Positions 16,535-24,810 of a stretch of DNA of 64,000 nt are shown piece after piece (the stretch's first letter is position 1; each line of letters opens with the position of its first letter). Source of the stretch: Methylococcaceae bacterium (GTDB lineage Bacteria > Pseudomonadota > Gammaproteobacteria > Methylococcales > Methylomonadaceae); NCBI GenBank assembly GCA_013140705.1, contig JABFSH010000025.1:1-64000 (forward strand). Reading direction: 5' to 3'. Position numbers and translations under genes: made by a program. The notes under the pieces are model-generated. The model was not told where the DNA came from. It made no database searches and saw nothing but the letters and a program-made list of their open reading frames with translations.

Positions 16535-17326
16535 TCAGCGCCACATCAACTTGATTGCCATCACAAAGATCAACAGCGAAAAATAACGCTTCAGCTTTAG
16601 TGCCGGTAATTTATTGGCGAGCCTGGCACCTATTGGCGCGGTTAACATACTACTAGCCAGTATGCCGACAAAAGCAGGTAAGTAGACATAGCCGAGACTC
16701 CATTTGGGTAGCTGCTCGGCGTTCCAGCCAAGCAATGCGTAACTCAGCGTTCCTGCCACCGCGATTGGCAAACCACAGGCACTGGATATCGCAACGGCAT
16801 TACGCATTGGCGCTTGAAAATGAACCAAATAAGGAACCGTTAACGTTCCTCCGCCAATCCCCACTAACGACGACATGATTCCGATGCATACCGCTACAAA
16901 AAAGTCGAGAAATTTGGAGGCCTCTGCGCGTCCCGGTTTAGGCTTGGTCTGTAACGCCATGTGTATGCCCACGTAGAACAGGTAGGCGATAAAAATGAAC
17001 CGTAACACATCAACGGCAATTCGATCAGCGATAACGGCTCCAACCGCCGCACCCACCATAATGCCGGGCGCCAGTCTGAAAACCTTATTCCACCAGACCG
17101 CACCCAGCCGATGATGCGTAAACACTGAAGAAATAGCCGTAAAAATGATCGTCGCCAGAGATGTCGCAATCGACATGATCATAACCAGCTTTTCAGCAAA
17201 TCCATGAGCAGAAAAAAGCAATACCAGAATCGGTACTATAATCAAACCGCCACCGATACCAAACAAACCCGCCAGCAAGCCAGCAACCAATCCCAGCAAA
17301 AGACTCGCCAATACGATTTCAATCAT
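16535..17326 (-). CDS. TauE/SafE-family anion permease
   Basis: 263-residue membrane protein of the TauE/SafE (DUF81) family, which exports sulfite, sulfonates or related anions. Two repeats of the family motif are visible: AGLLAGLFGIGGGLIIVPIL near the N-terminus and GIMSSLVGIGGGTLTVPYLV in the middle, with about eight membrane helices and a closing IGARLANKLPALKLKRYFSL. The substrate cannot be read from sequence. It lies immediately upstream of the sigma-54 activator on the same strand, so the two may be co-transcribed and the activator may respond to the transported compound or its metabolism. Confidence 0.9.
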   Translation of the reverse strand: MIEIVLASLLLGLVAGLLAGLFGIGGGLIIVPILVLLFSAHGFAEKLVMIMSIATSLATIIFTAISSVFTHHRLGAVWWNKVFRLAPGIMVGAAVGAVIADRIAVDVLRFIFIAYLFYVGIHMALQTKPKPGRAEASKFLDFFVAVCIGIMSSLVGIGGGTLTVPYLVHFQAPMRNAVAISSACGLPIAVAGTLSYALLGWNAEQLPKWSLGYVYLPAFVGILASSMLTAPIGARLANKLPALKLKRYFSLLIFVMAIKLMWR

Positions 17327-17558
17327 AAATTCCTGTTAGCAATGTCAACGATAAGGCGATGGGCTGTGTTTTATTAGCACTTATAACAAAATTTATATTT
17401 TGCGAGAAGGGTGGTGCTTTCGAATCGTCCTCGGCCCAGTATCCAAAACAAGGGTGGAGCAGTATATTACAGTTCGTACCATTTTTCATGACCACATCAA
17501 CATTGACGCCATCTCCTGAAAAACCTATGATGGACCTTCTTTGCCAATCCGGGAAATT

Positions 17559-18995
17559 ATGGGACAGGAAATTTCTTTAACACATTTTGATGATAACGAC
17601 TTTAAACGTTTTCATCAGAAGCTGGAGCAAGAGACTTTACTGCTCGGAAAATTGATTGCACAGAAGGCATGCTCGACCCGCGATCCCGTCGCCGGATTTG
17701 AAATAGAGGCCTGGCTGGTCGATAAAACGATGCGTCCAGCGCCGGTTAACAAACATTTTTTGGCAACTCTTAATGATCCCCTAGCTTCAGCCGAACTAGC
17801 CAAATTCAATATAGAACTCAACTGCAATCCGATACCTTTAACGGGTGACGTTTTCAGTCATTTACTTCAGCAACTGCAAACCACCTGGAACAACGCCTGT
17901 CAACACGCGCAAACCCTGGATCATCATCTTGTCATGATCGGCATTCTGCCCACACTGAAACAGCAAGACTTGCATCTCGGTAACATGTCGGACATGCACA
18001 GATACCGAGCGCTAAATGAACAAATTCTGCATTCTCGCGGCAAACCGATACATATCGATATTTCGGGCACAGAACATCTGAAAATTGATCATCATGATGT
18101 CATGCTCGAAGCAGCAACAACTTCATTCCAGACACACATTCAGTTGCCCTTGCAGATTGCACATCATTTTTATAATGCCTCCATTATTGCATCGGCGCCT
18201 ATGGTGGCTTTATGCGCCAACTCGCCTTTCTTATTCGGCAAAGAGCTCTGGCATGAATCCAGAATCCCACTCTTCGAACAAGCCATTGAAACCGGCGGCT
18301 ATGAAGGCGCCGCTCAAGGACCAATCAAACGCGTCAGCTTTGGCTCCGACTATGCCAGGCATTCGATTATTGAATGTTTTCAGGAAAATCTGCTGCATTT
18401 CCCGATTTTATTGCCTGTAGACCAGAATTCTGCTGCGGATACCTTAAGTCATTTACGTTTACATAATGGCACAATCTGGCGCTGGAACAGACCTTTGGTC
18501 GGTTTCGACGACGATGGTACGCCTCATATCAGAGTGGAACACCGGACACCTGCGGCCGGACCTTCAGCCCTGGATGCCATTGCCAATGCGGCGTTTTATT
18601 ACGGTCTGGCCTGGAATATTTGTGCCGAGATCATTGAAAAGGGCTTGCCGTTACCCTTTGCACAGGCAAAAGATAATTTTTATCAAGCAGCCCGATATGG
18701 CCTGGATGCGCATATTGTCTGGTTTGATGGAAGCAGTCACCGTCTGCAACAGTTACTGCAATCGGAACTATTGCCGAGAGCCATGGCAGGATTAAAATCC
18801 CTGGGAGTTTCCGATGCTGATTGTGATGGCTATTTAGGCATCATCCGGCATCGCATAGTCAATAAACAAAACGGCTGCTGCTGGCAGCGTCAATATAGTC
18901 ATGAACATGACCATGATCTTACAGAAATGACACGGGCTTATTTAAAACACCAAAATTCCGGCAAACCTGTTAGCGAATGGCCTCCGTGTGAATAA
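17559..18995 (+). CDS. GCS2-like carboxylate-amine ligase
   Basis: About 478 residues from the ATG at 17559; a TTG at 17541 is an alternative. Member of the glutamate-cysteine-ligase-like superfamily (glutamine-synthetase fold). Landmarks: GFEIEAWLVDKTMRPAPVN, FNIELNCNP, GILPTLKQQDLHLGNMSD, and a C-terminal VEHRTPAAGPSALDAIANAA. The glutamate and asparagine residues in the first two motifs fit the metal and ATP site. It should ligate an amine to a glutamyl-type carboxylate, but the substrate is unknown. It overlaps the next gene (M14 family) by 8 bases, then comes ycgN. GCS2-like and aspartoacylase-like genes recur together in bacteria, often with a RimK-type ATP-grasp ligase, which is absent here. 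Confidence 0.82.
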   Translation: MGQEISLTHFDDNDFKRFHQKLEQETLLLGKLIAQKACSTRDPVAGFEIEAWLVDKTMRPAPVNKHFLATLNDPLASAELAKFNIELNCNPIPLTGDVFSHLLQQLQTTWNNACQHAQTLDHHLVMIGILPTLKQQDLHLGNMSDMHRYRALNEQILHSRGKPIHIDISGTEHLKIDHHDVMLEAATTSFQTHIQLPLQIAHHFYNASIIASAPMVALCANSPFLFGKELWHESRIPLFEQAIETGGYEGAAQGPIKRVSFGSDYARHSIIECFQENLLHFPILLPVDQNSAADTLSHLRLHNGTIWRWNRPLVGFDDDGTPHIRVEHRTPAAGPSALDAIANAAFYYGLAWNICAEIIEKGLPLPFAQAKDNFYQAARYGLDAHIVWFDGSSHRLQQLLQSELLPRAMAGLKSLGVSDADCDGYLGIIRHRIVNKQNGCCWQRQYSHEHDHDLTEMTRAYLKHQNSGKPVSEWPPCE

Positions 18996-20004
18996 AGTGG
19001 CCCTTGATCAACTGGATGACTTGCCGGAGGGTTTGCTTGAAGTCACAACAAAAACCTTGCACACAATTTTGCCGGCTCCCACCTTGATTCATTTAGCTGG
19101 CAAGCATACAACACCACTGTTTGTCTCGGTATTACTGCACGGCAATGAACCTACAGGATTCATGGCTGTGCAGTTGCTGCTTAAAAAATATAAAAACAAA
19201 CAACTACCCCGCTCGTTGTCGTTATTTTTGGGTAATGTAAGCGCTGCCAGCCATGATTTACGAAGATTCGACGACCAACCGGATTATAATCGCATCTGGC
19301 CGGGCACAGAAATACCGGATTGTGCAGAAACTGAAATGGCCCAAACCATTGTCGCCATCATGAAAAAACGCAGTGTTTTTGCCAGTGTCGATATCCATAA
19401 CAATACCGGTCTCAATCCGCATTACGCATGCATCAACAACCTTGATAATCGATTCTTGCAGTTGGCCTCTTTATTTGGGCGCCTGATTGTCTATTTTATC
19501 CGGCCTAAAGGTGTACAATCTGCGGCATTTGCCGAGCTATGTCCCGCAGTCACGCTGGAATGCGGACGACCCGGTCAACAACATGGGGTGGAACATGCTC
19601 TGGAATTCCTGGACAGTTGTCTGCATCTGACCGAATTGCCACAACATCAAATTCTACCGCAGGACATGGACCTTTTTCATACCGTCGCCCAGGTTAAAAT
19701 TGACGAAAAAATAAGCTTCAGTTTCAACCGGATTGATACCGACCTGATACTCAATCAGGACCTTGATCGCATGAATTTTACCGAAGTCTCGCCCGGAACC
19801 CTATTTGGGCTATCCAGAAATAATACCGGCATGCCGCTCATCGCTAACGATGAACTCGGAAATATCGTCACCGATGATTTTTTCTCGATCGAAAACGGTG
19901 ATTTGAAAATAAATCGGCTCACCATGCCATCCATGTTGACGCTGGATGAGCGTATTATCAGGCAGGACTGTCTTTGCTATTTAATGGAACGAATTCGTTT
20001 ATGA
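18988..20004 (+). CDS. Aspartoacylase/succinylglutamate desuccinylase-like M14 hydrolase
   Basis: 338 residues from a GTG inside the end of the GCS2-like gene. Zinc carboxypeptidase fold (M14, AstE/AspA group). The zinc site is recognisable: HGNEPTGFMA gives the first His and Glu, and SVDIHNNTGLNPHYACI gives the second His. RPKGVQSAAFAELCPAVTLE CGRPG ends with the catalytic Glu. NRIWPG matches the family DxNR segment. It hydrolyses N-acyl amino acids or a related amide, and the overlap with the ligase suggests it edits, trims or recycles the ligase product. It overlaps ycgN by 4 bases (ATGA). Confidence 0.85.
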   Translation: MNKVALDQLDDLPEGLLEVTTKTLHTILPAPTLIHLAGKHTTPLFVSVLLHGNEPTGFMAVQLLLKKYKNKQLPRSLSLFLGNVSAASHDLRRFDDQPDYNRIWPGTEIPDCAETEMAQTIVAIMKKRSVFASVDIHNNTGLNPHYACINNLDNRFLQLASLFGRLIVYFIRPKGVQSAAFAELCPAVTLECGRPGQQHGVEHALEFLDSCLHLTELPQHQILPQDMDLFHTVAQVKIDEKISFSFNRIDTDLILNQDLDRMNFTEVSPGTLFGLSRNNTGMPLIANDELGNIVTDDFFSIENGDLKINRLTMPSMLTLDERIIRQDCLCYLMERIRL

Positions 20005-20429
20005 ACTTCTGGAAAACCAAAAAACTAGCTGAAATGTCCACGGAAGAATGGGAGTCCCTTTGTGACAATTGCGGAAAATGCTGTCTGCATAAACTGGAAG
20101 ACGAAGACACCGGCGATATTCATTTCACCAGCGTTGTCTGCGATCTGATTGACTTAAAAACCTGTCGCTGCACGCGCTATAGTGAACGCACACGTTTAGT
20201 ACCGGAATGCCTGGATCTAAAACAGCACGATTTTGCCGAATTCAACTGGCTGCCTTCAACCTGTGCGTATAGGTTGCTCAGCGATGGCAAGGACCTGCCC
20301 AACTGGCATCCTCTTGTGTCGGGCACTGTGAAAAGTGTGAAGAAGGCCGGTGTATCAATCAGCAGTTATGCCATGAAAGAATCCGAAATCGATGATCTGG
20401 AGGATCACATCATTGAATGGCTGGATTGA
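20001..20429 (+). CDS. ycgN: YcgN-family cysteine-cluster protein
   Basis: 142 residues from the ATG at 20001, which overlaps the stop of the M14 gene (ATGA). Strong match to E. coli YcgN (UPF0260): EWESLCDNCGKCCLHKLEDE, then VVCDLIDLKTCRCTRYSERT, CLDL, and LPSTCAYRLLSDGKDLPNWH. The spacing of eight or more conserved Cys residues fits a metal or Fe-S cluster of the YkgJ/CxxCxxCC type. Molecular function is not established. Its membership in this three-gene operon is of interest because it is usually found elsewhere. Confidence 0.93.
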   Translation: MNFWKTKKLAEMSTEEWESLCDNCGKCCLHKLEDEDTGDIHFTSVVCDLIDLKTCRCTRYSERTRLVPECLDLKQHDFAEFNWLPSTCAYRLLSDGKDLPNWHPLVSGTVKSVKKAGVSISSYAMKESEIDDLEDHIIEWLD

Positions 20430-20457
20430 TGATTTTCACCCATCCAGCCCAAAAAGC

Positions 20458-20745
20458 TTATTCTTTTCCTATCCACTCTTCCAGCGCTTCGATAATACTT
20501 TTCGCCTGATCTTTGCTGGAGATATTGAATTTCGATTTTGGTTTGTATTCACCGTTTTGCTTCTGGTAACGGCGAATGGTGTATTTGTCGGGACCGTATT
20601 CATTTTTAGTACGATTCCAATCCTGATAACGGAATATCACGGTGGCCCAGGCACCTTTGGTCAACACCTTTTTATCCAGCTCTTTGACAGTCTCAATACC
20701 GCCATCCTCATAGGTTACGGTTAATTCTTCTACAGTTTCAGCCAT
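20458..20745 (-). CDS. Small conserved protein, function unknown
   Basis: 95-residue soluble protein starting MAETVEELTVTYEDGGIETV. The core reads GAWATVIFRYQDWNRTKNEY followed by GPDKYTIRRYQKQNGEYKPK and the closing helix SSKDQAKSIIEALEEWIGKE. I recognise this layout from small uncharacterised bacterial proteins but cannot name a function. No signal peptide or membrane segment. It is convergent with ycgN and 18 bases downstream of the YVTN-propeller gene, so it could share that transcript. Confidence 0.75.
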   Translation of the reverse strand: MAETVEELTVTYEDGGIETVKELDKKVLTKGAWATVIFRYQDWNRTKNEYGPDKYTIRRYQKQNGEYKPKSKFNISSKDQAKSIIEALEEWIGKE

Positions 20746-20763
20746 ATCGTTTTATCTACTCGT

Positions 20764-21732
20764 TTATTTACCAAAAAATTGACCAAATGCCCGGCTACCT
20801 TCTCCGGTTTTAATCGTGTTGATTACTTGTAACGTCTTTGCATCAATAACCGATACATTACTATCAAACCAGTTGGCTACATAAACATGCCGATCGTCGG
20901 GATGTGTGGCAATACCTTCCGGTTTTGTGCCCACGTTGATTAAGCCGATTTCCTTCAGAGTCGCCGTATCGACAACCGAAACCGAACCATCGTCCTGATT
21001 GGTAACAAACAATCGGCTATCATTCAGCGCCAGCGCCGATGCATAAGGCAACATATTGACTTTAACCGTGGCTATTTTCTTCATGTGCACGGTTTCCACA
21101 ACGCTGATATCGTCACTTTGTACGTTCGCGGCATAAATGCGCTGTCCGGAAGCATCAATGGTCAAGCCAAAGGGATGAGCACCGACCTTAACGCTTTGTT
21201 TGACTGTCAGTGTCTCCGTATTAACTTTAGAAACCGAATCGCTCAGGCGATTGGCCACATACAGCCAGCGATTATCCGGACTGACGGTCAGACCTGACGG
21301 TGACCGACCAACACGGATACTGCCTATAACTTTGAGCGTGTCAGAAGCAACCACGGAAACCGTGTTGTTGTACCAGTCGGCGACATAGATGCGTTTGCCA
21401 TCGGGCGCAACCACGATCCCCAAGGCGCCGTCACCCACCGTAACCCGATCCGTAATCTTGTGTAGTACAACATCAAATACGGCAAAGCCTTTGGCTTCCG
21501 GCGTACTGATATAGACCTTGTCGCCAGAAGGAGCAACCGCTATACCTGCCGGTTTACCCGATACTTTAAGGGTGTCAATAACTTTACGAGTGCCCGCATC
21601 AATGATCGATACACTGTCATCCAGTTGGTTGCTGATATAGGCAAACGGAGCCGCAACAGCCCACGAGCAAGCTATCGAAAACCCGACAGCAATGACGACA
21701 AACGCTACAATCCTGGATCTGAATGCAGACAC
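20764..21732 (-). CDS. Periplasmic YVTN-type beta-propeller protein
   Basis: 322 residues with a signal peptide (IVAFVVIAVGFSIACSWAVA, cleavage near AAPFAY). The mature part is about seven repeats of the YVTN propeller unit, each reading like VYISTPEAKGFAVFDVVLHK or VYVANWFDSNVSVIDAKTLQ, with the GxxPxGIAVxPDG linker. Such propellers bind partner proteins or ligands, and in C1-metabolising bacteria they often sit with PQQ-dependent alcohol oxidation genes. The MxaD-like gene lies 13 bases upstream on the same strand, so the two form an operon. No catalytic residues can be named. Confidence 0.88.
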   Translation of the reverse strand: MSAFRSRIVAFVVIAVGFSIACSWAVAAPFAYISNQLDDSVSIIDAGTRKVIDTLKVSGKPAGIAVAPSGDKVYISTPEAKGFAVFDVVLHKITDRVTVGDGALGIVVAPDGKRIYVADWYNNTVSVVASDTLKVIGSIRVGRSPSGLTVSPDNRWLYVANRLSDSVSKVNTETLTVKQSVKVGAHPFGLTIDASGQRIYAANVQSDDISVVETVHMKKIATVKVNMLPYASALALNDSRLFVTNQDDGSVSVVDTATLKEIGLINVGTKPEGIATHPDDRHVYVANWFDSNVSVIDAKTLQVINTIKTGEGSRAFGQFFGK

Positions 21733-21744
21733 GACGATTAATCC

Positions 21745-22305
21745 TTATTTTTCAGCCAGGGCTTTCAGATTTTCCAAGCCAGATTTCAAAACAGAATTCA
21801 CGGCTGTATTGGCCGCTTCTTCATTCATTTCTGCGGGTGGGTTGTTGTTCATGTAAGCGCGGTAGTAACCGGCTTTCCAGGACACCACAGCACTATTGCC
21901 CGCGCCCTCAACTTCAATGCTGGCCGCATAATTGTCAACTGGCAATGCCGGTACTTTTTCTTCAGCGCCTGCATGAGTAATTGTTTTAGCCGTACTCATA
22001 TCGGTTATTTTGTAGGCATATGACATTTTTGACTCATCATATTTTTTCAATTCTTCGGTAATGGTTTCACCGTTTTGCAGGGTTAACACACGAATGGAAC
22101 CTTTCGTGTTACCTTTGTCGACAGTCACGCTTTTTACTTCGGGCAACCAGGACATATCACCGTAGTCCTTAATCAGTGCCCAGACTTTCTCTGCCGGTGC
22201 ATTAATCGTAATTTCTTGTTCTGCCTTTTGACGCACAGGGCCATGAGCACTTACCGCTGAAGCAAAAAAGAACAACAGCGCAACAAACCAGTAATTTTTC
22301 TTCAT
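21745..22305 (-). CDS. MxaD-like periplasmic SRPBCC protein
   Basis: 186 residues: signal peptide (MKKNYWFVALLFFFASAVSA, then HGPVRQ) and one START/SRPBCC domain (ITINAPAEKVWALIKDYGDM, SWLPEVKSVTVDKG, VLTLQNGETITEEL, YKITDMSTA, AVVSWKAGYYRAY). The combination of export signal and SRPBCC fold, plus the sequence flavour, fits MxaD, a periplasmic protein that aids electron transfer from methanol dehydrogenase to its cytochrome. The name is a family inference: other exported polyketide-cyclase-like proteins look similar, and no dehydrogenase is nearby. It heads the operon with the YVTN propeller. Confidence 0.7.
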   Translation of the reverse strand: MKKNYWFVALLFFFASAVSAHGPVRQKAEQEITINAPAEKVWALIKDYGDMSWLPEVKSVTVDKGNTKGSIRVLTLQNGETITEELKKYDESKMSYAYKITDMSTAKTITHAGAEEKVPALPVDNYAASIEVEGAGNSAVVSWKAGYYRAYMNNNPPAEMNEEAANTAVNSVLKSGLENLKALAEK

Positions 22306-22503
22306 ATTAACTTCCCATTCTAAGGTGATAAAAAACTAAGCCGATCATTATATGACAACTCAGAGATGCAATCATCAACGAGAGCATTTAAAATTTCCCG
22401 TTTAATCTGGCGACTGTTATCGTGCGCAATCACAACTGAACGCTGAATGACTCGGCAAATATAACCAGTTAAGCTTATTTTTATGAATTAATAGGGCATT
22501 TGA

Positions 22504-23262
22504 ATGAATAGAAGAAGTATTTATGCACTTGATTTTGATGGCGTAATTTGTGACAGCGCTATCGAAACCGGCATCAGCGGCTGGAAGGCGGCGACTCAAA
22601 TTTGGCCGGACATGCCCGCCGAAATGCCTGATCATACGCTGCTCGACCAATTTCGCTGTGTACGCCCCCTCCTGGAAACCGGTTATGAAGCCATTCTGAT
22701 TATCCGATTGCTTTATTTGGGTGAATCAGTAATGGCGATCATGGATGATTATGCACAAAAAATGCACGCTTCGTTGGCCGATACCAAACTCGATGTAAAG
22801 TCTCTAAAACAATTATTCGGTACCACCCGAGACCAATGGATTGAAGCAGATATCGACGACTGGCTACAGATGAACCCGCTTTTTCCGGGCATTGCAGAAA
22901 AACTGCAGCATCTGGATAAACAGGGCCCCTGGTATATTGTGACCACCAAGCAGGAACGCTTCGTCAAGAAAATTTTGGCTACGCATCACCTCAATCTGTC
23001 AGATGAGCGGATTTTCGGCTTAGAGCGCACTATGAATAAAGCAGACATGCTGATCAATATTATGACAAAACACCCCGATGATCAGTTGATCCTGGTTGAA
23101 GATCGCTTGCCCACGCTGATCGATGTCGCAAACAACGCAAAATTGGCAGCGGTGAAATTGTTTTTGGCCACATGGGGCTACAACACGGACTCAGAAAAAC
23201 AGGCGCTAGGAGCCGGCCCAATCAAATTGCTTGCCTTGGAAGATTTTCTAGTTTGCCGATAA
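22504..23262 (+). CDS. HAD-superfamily hydrolase
   Basis: 252 residues. HAD motif I is YALDFDGVICDSAIET near residue 8, with the nucleophilic Asp and the DxD acid/base. Motif II is YIVTTKQERF, motif III Lys lies around RTMNKADML, and motif IV is LILVEDRLPTLIDV. A large cap region between residues ~20 and 130 places it in subfamily I. Phosphatase-type chemistry is expected, with unknown substrate. It stands alone on the plus strand and is convergent with rluB. Confidence 0.82.
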   Translation: MNRRSIYALDFDGVICDSAIETGISGWKAATQIWPDMPAEMPDHTLLDQFRCVRPLLETGYEAILIIRLLYLGESVMAIMDDYAQKMHASLADTKLDVKSLKQLFGTTRDQWIEADIDDWLQMNPLFPGIAEKLQHLDKQGPWYIVTTKQERFVKKILATHHLNLSDERIFGLERTMNKADMLINIMTKHPDDQLILVEDRLPTLIDVANNAKLAAVKLFLATWGYNTDSEKQALGAGPIKLLALEDFLVCR

Positions 23263-23271
23263 ATTTGGCAC

Positions 23272-23316
23272 GAAGCGCATCATTTTTAGTTGCTTGTGTC
23301 GCGAGCAATGCGCTTC
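23272..23316. terminator. Nested inverted repeat between convergent HAD gene and rluB
   Basis: GAAGCGCAT (23272-23280) pairs with ATGCGCTTC (23308-23316). An inner pair, TTGCT and AGCAA, lies within the loop. A T-run (about 23332-23338) follows at a distance. The position between two convergent genes fits a shared terminator. Confidence 0.4.
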
Positions 23317-23326
23317 CTGCAGGGGA

Positions 23327-24247
23327 TTATCTTTTTTTGAAGTTATGGCGTTTAATCTCCGGCTTTTCTGCAGGCGCTGGCTCGACTTGTTCCCTTTCGA
23401 GTCCGGCAAACTCAAACAACAAAGCCAGTTCTTTGTCGGTTAATTCATAAAATGAATGGGTTTTCAGACGCTCTGGCAAAACCACCGGGCCATAGCGTAA
23501 ACGAATGAGGCGACTTACTGTCACCTGCTGAGATTCCCATAAACGCCTTACCAGTCGGTTGCGACCTTCGCTGACGATGACGTGAAACCATTTGTTGGCC
23601 CCTTCGCCACCGGCAAAATTTATGTCGTCAAACTTGGCCTTACCATCTTCCAGCTCAACACCCTGTTTGAGTCGCTCAAGTGTGACATCCGAGACATCAC
23701 CCAGAATCCGCACCGCATATTCGCGCTCAACCTGCGAGGACGGGTGCATCAGGCGATTGGCCAATTCGCCGTTATTGGTTACGAGCAATAAGCCTGAAGT
23801 ATTGATATCCAGACGACCTATCGCAATCCAGCGTGCCGTGGACAATTTCGGCAACTGGGTAAACACGACGGGCCGGCCTTCGGGATCGCGGCGGGTAACC
23901 ACTTCGCCGGTCGGTTTGTGGTAAAGCAATACGCGCGTTGGTTGTTGCGCAAATTTTTCCCAGCGCACGACACGTTCATTCAGTAATAAAACGTCACCCG
24001 CCTTCAATCGGGCACCCAAAGCAACCGGTGCACCGTTAATTTTCAGGCGTCCTTCTTCAATCCAGCGCTCGATTTCCCGTCGGGATCCGACGCCACCACG
24101 CGATAATACTTTTTGAATACGCTCCCCGATATCGGCTTGATCGGTAGCTATTTTTTTAGAGCTGTCCCGCTCACTCTGTGGTTTCGGTGAACTCTTCAGG
24201 GGTTTCTTGCTCTTCACGTGTTGCCTGCAAATTTTGTTGAATGTCAT
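23327..24247 (-). CDS. rluB: 23S rRNA pseudouridine synthase RluB
   Basis: 306 residues. RsuA/RluB/RluE-type enzyme that makes pseudouridine 2605 in 23S rRNA. An S4 RNA-binding domain (RIQKVLSRGGVGSRREIERW, LKINGAPVALGARLKAGD) is followed by the catalytic domain with IGRLDINTSGLLLVTNNGEL, where the Asp is catalytic, and GRNRLVRRLWESQQ. The N-terminal ~45 residues are Lys/Ser-rich and overlap the end of scpB by 77 bases; a GTG at 24217 is an alternative start. The scpA-scpB-rluB order is conserved in many proteobacteria. Confidence 0.95.
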   Translation of the reverse strand: MTFNKICRQHVKSKKPLKSSPKPQSERDSSKKIATDQADIGERIQKVLSRGGVGSRREIERWIEEGRLKINGAPVALGARLKAGDVLLLNERVVRWEKFAQQPTRVLLYHKPTGEVVTRRDPEGRPVVFTQLPKLSTARWIAIGRLDINTSGLLLVTNNGELANRLMHPSSQVEREYAVRILGDVSDVTLERLKQGVELEDGKAKFDDINFAGGEGANKWFHVIVSEGRNRLVRRLWESQQVTVSRLIRLRYGPVVLPERLKTHSFYELTDKELALLFEFAGLEREQVEPAPAEKPEIKRHNFKKR

Positions 24248-24776
24248 CTATCGCCTTATCAAGGTCTTTTATTTCCTGCAAGGTCGGTAACTGATCTAAT
24301 GCGGTAATATTGAAATAATCCAGGAATTGCTTTGTGGTGCCATAGAGTCCGGGCCTGCCCGGCACTTCCTTATGACCGATCACGCGAATCCACTCGCGCT
24401 CAAGCAGGGTTTGAATAATACTCGAACTGACACTGACGCCGCGAATATCTTCAATATCACCACGCGTAACCGGTTGTTGATAGGCAATAATGGCCAGAGT
24501 TTCCAGCAGTGCACGAGAATATCGAGGCGGTTTTTCTTCAAACAGGCGCGCCACCCAGCGCGATAACTCCTGACGAACCTGAAAGCGGTAACCACTGGCG
24601 ACTTGCTTCAATTCGATGGGCCTTTGCCGATACTCTTCGGCAATCTCATCAATGGCGGCCTCGATTTCCGCTAGTTCAGGCTGCTCCAGCTCAGGAAAAA
24701 CCTGCTGTATCTGCTTACACGTCATCGGACGATTGGCGGCAAACAAAAGTGCTTCAACAATGCGTTTAATTTCCAC
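24171..24776 (-). CDS. scpB: Segregation and condensation protein ScpB
   Basis: About 201 residues from a GTG at 24776. The open frame extends upstream to 25022, but that would overlap scpA by 211 bases and add a Ser-rich stretch unlike the family. No ATG exists before the conserved core, so GTG at 24776, giving VEIKRIVEALLFAANRPMTC, is the best start. Winged-helix kleisin-interacting subunit of the SMC complex. Landmarks: RALLETLAIIAYQQPVTRGD, IEDIRGVSVSSSIIQTLLER, GHKEVPGRPGLYGTTKQFLD. The C-terminal tail is acidic (REEQETPEEFTETTE). Confidence 0.93.
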   Translation of the reverse strand: MEIKRIVEALLFAANRPMTCKQIQQVFPELEQPELAEIEAAIDEIAEEYRQRPIELKQVASGYRFQVRQELSRWVARLFEEKPPRYSRALLETLAIIAYQQPVTRGDIEDIRGVSVSSSIIQTLLEREWIRVIGHKEVPGRPGLYGTTKQFLDYFNITALDQLPTLQEIKDLDKAIDDIQQNLQATREEQETPEEFTETTE

Positions 24777-24810
24777 GTTGACTTCTATAGGATCAATGAG
24801 TTCTATCTGC

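Noticed and set aside
23265-23279. Sigma-54 promoter (TGGCACG)
   Set aside because: The GG-to-GC spacing is wrong, and it lies in a convergent gap with no gene to serve.
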